This document shows positions 39,146-51,273 of a stretch of 64,000 nucleotides of DNA, in pieces (within the stretch, counting starts at the first letter, position 1; each line of letters starts with the position of its first letter). Origin of the DNA: Clusia tigrina (taxonomy: Eukaryota; Arthropoda; Insecta; Diptera; Clusiidae). The stretch covers positions 14,984,834 through 15,048,833 of the forward strand of contig OV050032.1 of the NCBI GenBank assembly GCA_920105625.2. The letters run 5' to 3'. A program made the translations under genes and the position numbers. The notes beneath the pieces were generated by a model. It was not told the DNA's origin. It saw nothing but the letters and a program-made list of their open reading frames with translations, and ran no database searches.

Positions 39146-40946
39146 AGGTTGAATAGCGCTGCTGTATAAGATAGCTGTGCCGTTTCCTCTAGCTGCGTGC
39201 TAGTATCCCCCCTTCTTGTGGTCTTCGTGTTGCCATTGGGAGCTTACCGTAATTAGTCTGAGTACAGTTGGTGGAAAACAGTGAATTTCTCTTCCGAAGT
39301 CTGAAAGAGAAACTGGGCTGGATGCGAGTGGCGGTGCCGATGGCGAGGCTGCTGGTGCTGCTGTTGGCGGCGGCGGTGGTACTGCAACTGCTGCTGGTCA
39401 TGCTGACGCCCCGCAGAGCTGTCATGAGCACAATGCCACCCCAGTGGTTGTGGTTCTGGTTATGTTAATGAGTGATAAATGCTCTGCAACTTTGCTCAAT
39501 TTGCGTTTGCGAGCGTGTTTCCAGCACTCTTCATGGTGCATTATATACAATGGAGAGCAAATTGAATTGCAGCCTTTTGGGTGGGTGATCTATTTTTAAC
39601 TTGACATTTAGCTGGCTCAGTCAGGGGATAGCTTTTCCTACGAATGCCCGGGTCGAGGCATACTATATCTGCAATGCGCGAATTGAAATTAAGCTGCACC
39701 ACGTGATGGTACTCGGGAGAACTGCAGTTTTGAGTGAGTTAAAAGCAGAGCAAATGCCAGCGAACTCAAAACAATACGAGATTTCCTGCAGGAATGGCAG
39801 CAGTTACCACCCGGGCAGCATTTGCAGCCTAAACACGCCATCCGTGGCAATTATAACGTCAGCTGATTTTCATGAATTTCATAATTTCATTACTGAAATG
39901 TGTGCCATGGCTCTTTGCTCCTTCGCGGTATCATAGGAACTAGTTAGTATTACTGAAATGTGTCTCCTAAATATCTTAACATCAGAACAGTATCGAAATG
40001 TCATTACTACTGAACTGTATCTATTCAATAGCTTCAATTAAAGTGCTTCATTTCAGCAGTGCAGGACTGCATTGCTGGAATGCATCAATCACCACTGTTT
40101 CTGAAGGCCACAAATCCAGTAGCTGAAAATCAGCAACTCATTTTTACATAGAATCAATTTCTTCTAAAAATGATCAGTTTAGCTTCGAAGATTCAGTAAC
40201 TAAACTGCTAATATTCAAAATCATTTCTTCAGTTGCTGAGATCCTACAATTCAGTTTCTGAAACTCAGTTTGCTGATTTTTAGTACCTTTCCCAGCCATG
40301 TGAGTGGATTGCTAAAACTCAGCAGTAGAATGATTAGAGGGGGGGTTCCAATCATGGTGCTGGTGATCGAATGATGATAATCATAATGATGGGTTTTAGT
40401 TTTAGTGTAGGGCGAACACCGCGACGTTTGTTTTTTGTGCGCGTCGATACATTTGCAGTTGATCATTTTGCTCGTGTGTTTGTGTGTTTGTGGGCGCGCG
40501 CGCCCCTCAACCCCATTCAATTTAACTCAATCATTTTTAATTCGTTCCGTATTTTCGGTTGGAATTTTATGCAAATTGCAGGCACGTTTCTGGCAAAATG
40601 CAAATTATGCAATTGCGCAAAACAACAACAACAGCAACAACTACAACTAGTCATATAATGACAACAACAAACACGTCTGAAATGTTCCTGAAGATATCAC
40701 CGCCAGGCGGAAGATAGCCGCCACCGAGTGCCTTTGTGCATGGGCGCACTGCATTCGTCACACTCGTGTTCGAAACAAGTAGAAAAGCAATTAAAAGAAC
40801 TCGCAGTGCACGAAATGTTCTTATTCCAACCCCGGAGGCATCTCTGCCGGGCATTTACGTCAGCAGCACGAACGACTCTGCAGCGCTTCGCTTTTTACTC
40901 AAAGAGCATTTTGCATTTTTTAGCAGTGTGCGACATTTGGCACAGA

Positions 40947-40969
40947 GGGGGTGGGGTGGGGTGGGGTGG
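40947..40969. repeat. (GGGGT)n microsatellite
   Basis: Four to five units of GGGGT, a G-tract arrangement capable of forming a quadruplex. Confidence 0.8.
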
Positions 40970-42055
40970 TGTGAGAATGTGCAGGGGCCGCTTGCAATCG
41001 AGCTTGGCGCAACAACTTAATTGTTAACGTCACACTCGTACAAATAAATAATAGTAACAACAAGAACAATTGCACCATCACCAACAAACCATGATGCACG
41101 GAAGCCCCGCAAATAGCTCTGAGCACACTCGCACGCGTGCATCCTCGAGAAACAAGCGAACAACCAAACAACGAACAAATGAAGCAGCAAACGCAGCAGC
41201 AACAGCGGGGAAGGATTTTCAGCACAAGCTGCCTGGAAGATGGCTTTCAAATTGTATCCTTGGCGGAGCGTTTTTCTGCTCTTGCATATATGAATAATTA
41301 AAAGCTTGCATTGCCATTATTACCCGCAGCCCTTCACGCAGCCCTGCCTCTGCTTCCGTCTCTGCGTCGCATCGGGCCATGCCCAACTCACTCTGTTACC
41401 CGTTCCTGCGGACCCATTTGACGTATGATTATTGACGCTTGACATTTGGCGCAGATGCTGTGCGCGCACCATATTCGAGTGCAAAATGAATTTACCGTGA
41501 AATAGCTCAATCGACGCTCAACTGGGTCGGGTCTGCGCCTGAGACTGAGAACTGGGTGCTGGTGCCAATGTGGTAGCTACTGCTGCCCAGCAGGCCCCCA
41601 AGCTGCCAACTGTGGGCGCCCGTTTTCAGTCGTTTGTACGGCCGCCACAGGGAAAATGCAACACGTTCATCAAAATGGTGCAGAGTTTTTCCAGTGCTCA
41701 GAGCATTGCGCAGTTTTGCTCAATTTCCGCTGGTGGAGGGTTGTCTGCATGGCCAATTATGTGTACAAATTCAATTTGTAGGCCAGTTAAGTGGGTGCAG
41801 CTGGATCAATTTGCAATATTCCCACTTAATGCACTCATTTTAATGTAATGTAGAGAGGACCCGCGTCAGAGCTTTCTGGCAGGAAGTTTGACTGGTGTTG
41901 GGGGCTGCGGCTCGCTGCGAGACCGCCGTCGGAGCCGGAGCCAGGGTGAGGTATACTGCGCAACAGGAAATTTTGTTTAATTAGGTATAACAAGAGTGTT
42001 TGAGTAGTTTCACGGAGTTGCGATATGATTGAGTAAATGCTCGTAGGCGCATGTG

Positions 42056-42130
42056 TGTGCGTGTGTGTAGGTGGGCATGTGCGTGTGTGTAGGTGGTGGG
42101 CAGGTGCGTGTGTGTAGGTGGGGGCATGTG
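42056..42130. repeat. GTGTGTGTAGGTGG minisatellite, three imperfect units
   Basis: Units of about 24-26 bp containing GTGCGTGTGTGTAGGTGG, with G-rich spacers of different length. Confidence 0.8.
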
Positions 42131-42804
42131 TCTGTTTGGGACATACGTATGCCGAATTCTCGGAAAAAGCTGTCGCGTCCCTCTGCGATAAAAACACACG
42201 TTTTCACTCAGCTGAATAGAGTGTTCTGGAATCGCAGTGACGCAAATGCCGCAATGCCCCCACCTACACATGGTGCAGTACAATTTGCATGAATTATAAC
42301 CAAAGCAAATGCATTCGCGGAAATGGCTCGGCTGGGTGGCAGCAAATGAAGTGCTTTTGTCCACAACAGAACGAGGTCAGGCATTGTTGTGGTGCGATTT
42401 GCCGCGAGTGCAATATACAAGAGTGTCCGAACTGGACCACTGCTGAGTGCTTCTTTTTTTGGGTTTTCTAACTGCAACCGTGAGGGTCACACAAGCAGGA
42501 CACTGAGCCACAAGTATAAGTGCAGTACAGTTGCTAGTTTGTGATGTGGCTGGACGACTGCAGGTGCCGCTGCCCCAGCACCCTAATTGAGTTACGACTA
42601 CGTCGTGCTTATAAATGCTGGTCTTTCCAATGGGCTGCCGGAAATTTGAAATTAATTTTTAATAGGTTTTTTTTATTAGATTTGGAATGGAATGGATGCT
42701 GAGAATGTCGGCTTTAGCTGCACACCTCGAACGTTTTCGAGGTTTTTAATATTCTTGGACATGCAGACATCTTCAGACTTGGGCATAAACCACTATCTTG
42801 GCCG

Positions 42805-42960
42805 GCCCAGTCTTAGCTTATTGTGGCCTAGAGTATTGATAATTCTGACCGGGTTGAAATCCTGCCCAGGGAATGGTCTGAAAAAGGCTTCTCTTAAATA
42901 TTTTCTTTTCTGGTCGGAAACCTTAGTTGGTTGCTAGTACTTTTTTCCCCCAACCCCTTC
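42805..42960 (+). mobile_element. tRNA-derived SINE, diverged copy B
   Basis: It aligns with copy A (35521-35680) over its whole length: a B box with two changes (GGGTTGAAATCC, 42851-42862), then ATGGTCTGAAAAAGGCTTCT, GTCGGAAACCTTAGT, GCTAGTA and CCCAACCCCTT in the same order and spacing. The A-box half is poorly kept. This is an old inactive copy. Confidence 0.55.
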
Positions 42961-43015
42961 CAAACATAATTAATGATACCGTAAGGTATAATAATCGACC
43001 ACTAACGTTGACTCA

Positions 43016-44696
43016 CCACTCCCTCTCTCTATCTGCCTCTCTCTCGCACTAGCTCTATCTCACTCTCTTTCTCACTAGCTCTATTTCCCTCTCTCTCTAG
43101 CTCTATTCCCCTCTCTACCTCTATTTCCCTCTCTCTCTCTCTAGCTCTATTTCCCTCTCTAGCTCTATTTCCCTCTCTAGCTCTATTTCCCTCTCTCTCT
43201 CTCTCTAGCTCTATTTCCCCCTCTCTCTCTCTCTCTAGCTCTATTTCCCCCTCTCTCTCTCTAGCTCTATTTCCCTCTCTCTCTCTGTAGCTCTATTTCT
43301 CCTCTCTCTCTAGCTCTATTTCCCTCTCTCTCTAGCTCTATTTCCTTCTCTCTCTCCCTCTACCTCTATCTCCTTCTTTCTCTAGCTCTATTTCCCTCTC
43401 TCTCTAGCTCTATTTCCCTCTCTAGCTCTATTTCCCTCTCTAGCTCTATTTCCCTCTCTCTCTCTCTCTAGCTCTATTTCCCTCTCTCTCTCTCTCTAGC
43501 TCTATTTCCCTCTCTCTCTCTCTAGCTCTATTTCCCTCTCTCTCTCTGTCTCTCTAGCTCTATTTCCCCCCTCTCTCTCTCTGTAGCTCTATTTCCCCTC
43601 TCTCTCTAGCTCTATTTCCCTCTTCTTCTCTCTCTAGCTCTATTTCCCTCTCTCTCGCTAGCTCTATCTCCGTCTCTCTCTCTCTAGCTCTATCTCCTTC
43701 TCCCTCTCTCTCTAGCTCTATCTCCTCTCTCTCTCTCTCTAGCTCTATCTCCTTCTTTCTCTAGCTCTATTTCCCTCTCTCTCTAGCTCTATTTCCCTCT
43801 CTCTCTCTCTAGATCTATCTCCTTCTCTCGCTCTAGCTCTATTTCCCTCTCTCTCTAGCTCTATTTCCCTCTCTCTCTCTAGCTCTATTTCCCTCTCTCT
43901 CTAGCTCCATTTCCCTCTCTCTCTCTCTAGCTCTATTTCCCTCTCTCTCTCTAGCTCTATTTCCCTCTCTCTCTCTAGCTCTATTTCCCTCTCTCTCTAG
44001 CTCTATTTCACCTCTCTCTCTCTAGCTCTATTTCCCTCTCTCTCTGTAGCTCTATTTCCCTCTCTCTCTCTCTAGCTCCATTTCCCTCTCTCTCTCTCTC
44101 TATCTAGCTCTATTTCCCCTCTCTCTAGCTCTATTTCCCTCTCTCTCTAGCTCTATTTCCCTCTCTCGCTCCATTTCCCTCTCTCTCTCTCTCTCTCTCT
44201 AGCTCTATTTCCCTCTCTCTCTCTCTCTAGCTCTATTTCCCTCTCTCTCTAGCTCCATTTCCCTCTCTCTCTAGCTCCATTTCCCTCTCTCTCTCTCTCT
44301 CTCTAGCTCTATTTCCCTCTCGCTCTCTCTCTAGCTCTATTTCCCCTCTCTCTCTAGCTCTATTTCCCTCTCTCTCTAGCTCTATTTCCCTCTCTCTCTC
44401 TAGCTCTATTTCCCTCTCTCTCTAGCTCTATTTCCCTCTCTCTCTAGCTCTATTTCACCTCTCTCTCTAGCTCTATTTCCCTCTCTCTCTCTAGCTCCAT
44501 TTCCCTCTCTCTCTATCTAGCTCTATTTCCCTCTCTCTCTCTCTAGCTCTATTTCCCCTCTCTCTCTAGCTCTATTTCCCTCTCTCTCTCTAGCTCTATT
44601 TCCCTCTCTCTCTAGCTCTATCTCCTTCTCTCTCTCTCTAGCTCTATCTCCTTCTGTCTCTCTAGCTCTATCTCCTCTCTCTCTCTAGCTCTATCT

Positions 44697-44731
<35 letters not shown>

Positions 44732-44768
44732 GCTCTATCTCCTTCTCTCTCTCTCTCTAGCTCTATCT

Positions 44769-44801
<33 letters not shown>

Positions 44802-44950
44802 GCTCTATCTCCTTCTCTCTCTCTCTCTAGCTCTATCTCCTTTTCTCGCTCTAGCTCTATTTCCCTCTCTCTCACTAGCTCTATTCCCCTCTCACTAGCT
44901 CTATTCCCGTCTCACTAGCTTTTCCGTCTCTTTCTCCCTCGCTCTTTCTC
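43016..44950 (+). repeat. Polypyrimidine/TAG minisatellite array, about 1.9 kb
   Basis: Roughly 80 tandem units of the form CTCTATTTCC(CT)nAG, 20-45 bp long, where only the CT run varies much. The + strand is C/T apart from one A in CTAT and the AG of each TAG. Every unit thus ends in a long polypyrimidine tract plus TAG, which is the form of a 3' splice site. It lies 272 bp upstream of the Pka-R1 exon at 45222 and would be transcribed as part of the intron, in this orientation, from any upstream first exon. Unit variants (CTATCTCCTT near the right end) come in local blocks, showing expansion by segmental duplication. Confidence 0.97.
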
Positions 44951-45221
44951 TCTCATCGTTCATTGTAATAATGCCAGCACGCCCGTAATCGGTGGCAGTA
45001 GTGGGCGGGACTATGTGTCGTCCTGTCTCCAATTCCAAAATTCATGTGACCCAGTTAATATACTTCCGTTCTGGGGGGTACGAACAATATCGCTTAAACT
45101 GACACAATTTCCTTAGTCCCCAATAAATTCCTGGACCAACGGGAAGCCTACCTCCCCCTCTATTTAATTTCCATTCGACTTTTATTCATTTAATTAATTT
45201 CTTTGCCTATTTTCGTTACAG

Positions 45222-46649
<1,428 letters not shown>

Positions 46650-46712
46650 GCCTGCATTGCAATTGAAGAGTCACCACAGTCAAACTGCTCGCTTAGACTA
46701 TCAAGTTCGAGC

Positions 46713-46927
<215 letters not shown>

Positions 46928-47981
46928 AACAAACATAAAATTTACAAAATTATAATGTGGTTGAATTTTAAGCAGAGATGAATTTTTAAAAATAATTTGA
47001 ACTTACTCCATTACATATGAATATTGAAAATTAAGATAAAGCAAAAACAAGAACACAATTTTGAAAAACTCAACAAATTGTTGCGTTGCGGCACACACAC
47101 CCACATACACACCTACACACATACACAACATCCGCCTTCTGTATACTGAATACACGATAATGCGTAAGATGTATCGGCGGCAGCAGCACAACAGCAATAC
47201 TGAAAACTAAATCATTTTATTATTTATGGGAAAACTCATGCTGAACATCCCCGAATAATTACCCTCTGTCTGTCACTCTCCTTTTGTTTTTACACCCAAA
47301 CAAATTTGAACTATGAACCAAAACACACGAAAACAAAAACAAAAACCAAAACAAACCAACCCTATCAAATTAAATTATATGATACTTTTCTATAAAGCTG
47401 GATTGAAACGCTCGTCGAACACGGATCGATCGAGAATCGATACAAATAAAATCAGAACGTTGGAATTGAGTGAAAATCCAATCTGTCAATCTGATGGCAG
47501 AACGTTGTAAACAAATAATAATAATAATAACAATAATCAAACTGAATGAAATCGATTTCTAAAATTATTTATTTGTCGACACCGCTGTCCAATTGAACCA
47601 TTTGGATTTCGATTAACAAAAATCGTTTTGTAATTTATATTTATTTTGTTAGTATTAATTTAAAAGTAAGCTTTTGTTAACGTTTTTGAGAAACTTGCGC
47701 AATTGCTCACAAGCGAATAAATATTATTTCTGAATGTATTGAATTTAAACTAGTTGTAAACAGGACTTTCGTAGCGTAACAAAGGCGCAGACACAGAGCC
47801 ACACTAACACCACCACCACCATAGACACGGTTAGTAATGTTTCTGTTCGATTAACATGAAATTAGCATTTTATCGTCAAATGTGTGATTTATTTCGATTC
47901 TTCTTTTGTTCTTTTGTTGAATTTCACTCTTTTGATTTGATTTGATTTGCTTTGTTGAATTCAACAACCACAGCTATAACA

Positions 47982-47983
47982 CT

Positions 47984-48026
<43 letters not shown>
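47982..48026. repeat. (CAA)n microsatellite
   Basis: About 15 uninterrupted CAA triplets in the 3' flank of Pka-R1. A shorter CAA run lies at about 48272-48292. Confidence 0.95.
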
Positions 48027-48028
<2 letters not shown>

Positions 48029-49262
48029 TTATTATTAACTTTTCCTCCAGGAGGAAAAGGAAGAAAAGCAGAGGAAGAGGAAGGAGCTTATTTTCAACCC
48101 AAACGATAAAATGCATTTAAAATCAAAACAAATCAAAACTACTCCTTTTAAGTTTTTAATTACTCAAAATTTAATAATGTCACTGCGAAATCACTCTTAA
48201 TAATAATTAAATAAGCAAAATAGAAGAAAAAGTGCTGGTGCGCTTGCGCTTCTTTTGCTAATTTTGTAAAATGCAACAACAACAACAACAACAAAAAACA
48301 AACACACACAAAAGAGAATCAAAATAATATATGAAGAAGAAAAACACAAATATCGAAAGCATATATAAATAAAAATTATATATATTTTATTCTATAACGA
48401 ATTGAAGCATATTAATTCACTAAGATATATATATGTATGTTTTTAATAATGAATATATATAGGAAAAAAAAAAACAAAAAACACCCTACTATCTATCTCC
48501 AAACACCTACTGATATAGAAACTTATATTTTTGAGCAATTATTAACATAGAAAGCTTGACACTACGGTAGAGGGTGCAGGCATCATAGGTTGCTTGAAGC
48601 GCTCATATGCGAATGTACGCCACGCAAGTTGACCACAATAGCGCAATGGTCATTAGAATAGTTAAATAATTAATAATGAAACAAAACACAAAAACAAAAC
48701 AACCGAGTTGTCACCCGCCGGCGGGTAAGTGAGCATTGAAGGCATAAACGATTGAACGGTATTGCGCTACACTATTCACAGAGAATTGTACAATGAAATA
48801 TTAAGTATATATTTTAAAGAGAATTACCGCAAAAGCAACTAAACAGAGAGAATTCTTATGTACCATGAAAATGCGAAATGCGAAATGCGCTCTGCTTGTA
48901 CTCGTAGGATACTCGTAGTCTATGAGGAGGAGGAAAATTGCAATATGAGGAAAGAAGCACGAGGCAAAAGTAAAAGTCAAAGAAAAGTTCAATTTAATAT
49001 CATTTCATTTTAAATCATATTTGATATATTTTGTGTACGCATTTGTATTTCTATTGTAATAAAAAAAAATAGAAAAAAGCAAACAAAATATTTGAACATG
49101 TTAATAATAATAATAATAACTCTGCAAACAATTTCAATTCGTTGTCTTTTGTGTTCAAATTTCATGAACTTTTTTCTTTAGTTCGGTTCTTTCGCATCAA
49201 AACTAAAGCTATGCTTTTAAATAAATAATTTATAATAAATAATATTTTGTAATACACACTCC

Positions 49263-49264
<2 letters not shown>

Positions 49265-49303
<39 letters not shown>
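49265..49303. repeat. (CA)n microsatellite
   Basis: About 39 bp of CA, with a second AC-rich run at 49380-49412. Confidence 0.95.
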
Positions 49304-49306
<3 letters not shown>

Positions 49307-50443
49307 CAATAATATTTTATAAAAACACAAAATGCTACGAAATTGAAATATATGCATATGAAAACAAAAACAAAAACAAACACAACACAACACAACACAC
49401 ACACACACACACCCATTTTGTTAGACTCTAAGTGGTTATTTTTACCAAATTCTTAAACGATTTCAAACGATTATGTATATCAAATTAACCCGATCATGAA
49501 GTTGAAAAACGCACTCTCACGCGCCACCACACTCTTTAATTTCATTCACAATCACAAGTAACGAATCTGTGGTCTTCCACACTGTGGATTCAGTTTTGTA
49601 GTCCAGAAGTCGTTTGAACACAAAATATCATGATATTCCTTAAAGTATATGAAATCTATTTTATAGAGAAACTACACATACATATATATTAAACATATTT
49701 TCACTTATTTATGTTATGCATTTTCGTGACAAACACCGCTTCACACGCCCATTCACAATGAAGTTCCACTTTCATAACTGGTTGACTAGGGCGTCTTCGA
49801 TTGGGAGAGTGTGGGGAAAGAACGCAACAGATTGATTGCAGAGTTGAAAATTGATATCCTATTAGACCTTGCGGTCGGTGCAGGCAGACGGCATGCAGCT
49901 GTTAAGCCAAGCCAGTGATCTTAGTTTGACACCCATAATCGTTCGAACGTTCAACTCCGCGTGTGTATATTGCTGGCACGCTCTGGAGGCTACAAAAATA
50001 ATACTTTAAGTACATGCAAGTAATTCAAATTTAAAAAAAAACAAAAAAAACAAAAAAAGCAAAGAAAAAGCGAAAGAAAAAGCGAATCAAAAACAACACA
50101 AAAACCAAATCAAAAATACTAAAAAAAAAAATGTTTTATTTATGTCATATTTGTGTATTTTGTGGTACTTAATGTCAAAGTTTAACAAAGCAGTATATTC
50201 TGTATAAAAAGTAATTACATAAAATCTATAAAAATATATATGGTGAATAAAGCCATTGATCTATTGGAACTACTACATAAAAATTGTTGTTTTATTTTAT
50301 ACCCATTTCGATTTCTATATTCATACATATATTTGTTATTTGTACTAAGTCTGGTGTATTTGCCTGAATTGACTTGTCATTCAGTCTCATTCTGAACAAA
50401 AACTTTAAACTTCCTCTGTTCATCTAGCTGCCCAGTTGGAAAT

Positions 50444-50557
50444 GGATCGATCCATCTTCGAAGGCGGCTTCAAGACTAGGCTCGGTCTTGCGTGACGGAT
50501 CGATCCATCTTCGAAGGCGGCTTCAAGACTAGGCTCTGTCTTGCGTGACGGATCGAC
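50444..50557. repeat. 53-bp tandem repeat, 2.2 copies
   Basis: Units start at 50444, 50497 and 50550 with GGATCGA and contain CATCTTCGAAGGCGGCTTCA. The two full copies differ by one base, so the duplication is recent. Confidence 0.92.
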
Positions 50558-51100
50558 ACATTTCCATAGAGGTCGTTGAAGACCATTTCAAACAAATTTG
50601 CCATTCGATTTGGAATACCATTGGCTGAAACGGGTTCGGGGACGAGTTGTAATCTCTTGTATTACTGTCGTACGAATGTCGTTTAAAAAACAGTGTGCGG
50701 AGCCCCAGTTGCTCATTTTTATAATTTCTCTTAATTATCTGGCACTCTCCTTTTCTCTCCAATTAGCTCTCCCCTTTGATTAGCGTCCCTTTTAAACCAT
50801 AAGTAAACAATTACAGTTGGACCATTCTGTTGATGCGTTGTAACGAACCACAGGTTGTTCCCGGGTTTATACCTGGGGTATGCTCAGAAGCTTCCGGGTC
50901 TTCGTGCAATAAGTTTATGTTTCAAGAAAGTACGCTGAATTTGTGTTACTTATATACTTTATTGCCTAATAGAATTTCTTAAAGCTAAAATTCAGTTATG
51001 AGTGTATTATAATTAAATTTTCACTGACGGTTCCTTGTTGTGATCCTCCCCATGTAGTGAATCGATTCGGTTGTTGGGCTGTTCTCGTTGACCTTGCATG

Positions 51101-51273
51101 CGATGAAATTCTCTACGCTTGGATTTTTTTAGTGGAGCCACTGTCGCAGCGACTTGAGTTTGGAGGAATTTATATTCCTGCCCGATGAAATTCTCTACAC
51201 TTGGACTTTTTAGTGGAGCTACTGTCCTAGCGACTTGAGTTTGGAGGAATTTATATTCCTGCCCGATGAAAAT
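51101..51273. repeat. 80-83-bp tandem duplication
   Basis: Units start at 51101 and 51184, with a partial third at 51264 (CGATGAAA). Each contains GACTTGAGTTTGGAGGAAT. On the - strand the unit reads FIGQEYKFLQTQVA-TVAPLK in one frame; the differing unit lengths shift the downstream frame. Confidence 0.9.

Larger units (their letters stand above)
36383..39161 (-). mobile_element. hAT transposon, 2779 bp, apparently complete
   Basis: The termini are inverted repeats beginning CAGCGCTATTCAACCT (16 bp exact). The element is flanked on both sides by the identical 8-bp sequence CTGTATAA (36375-36382 and 39162-39169), the target duplication length of hAT elements. The duplication fits the nnnTAnnn pattern described for the Buster group, but also the Ac pattern nTnnnnAn. 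Inside the ends, GCGTACCAC occurs at 36408, 36438, 39097, 39119 and 39137, probably as transposase-binding sites. A single uninterrupted transposase ORF lies on the - strand. Perfect duplication plus intact ORF argues for a young insertion. Confidence 0.97.
39170..42804. other. Non-coding, intron-like
   Basis: It contains a GCGGTGGT/GCTGCTG-rich stretch at 39320-39400, a run of degenerate TACTGAA/CAGTAGCTGAA words at 39890-40270, CAACAA runs at 40620-40670 and two short arrays listed separately. No exon is recognised, including none for the missing Pka-R1 N-terminus. Confidence 0.5.
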
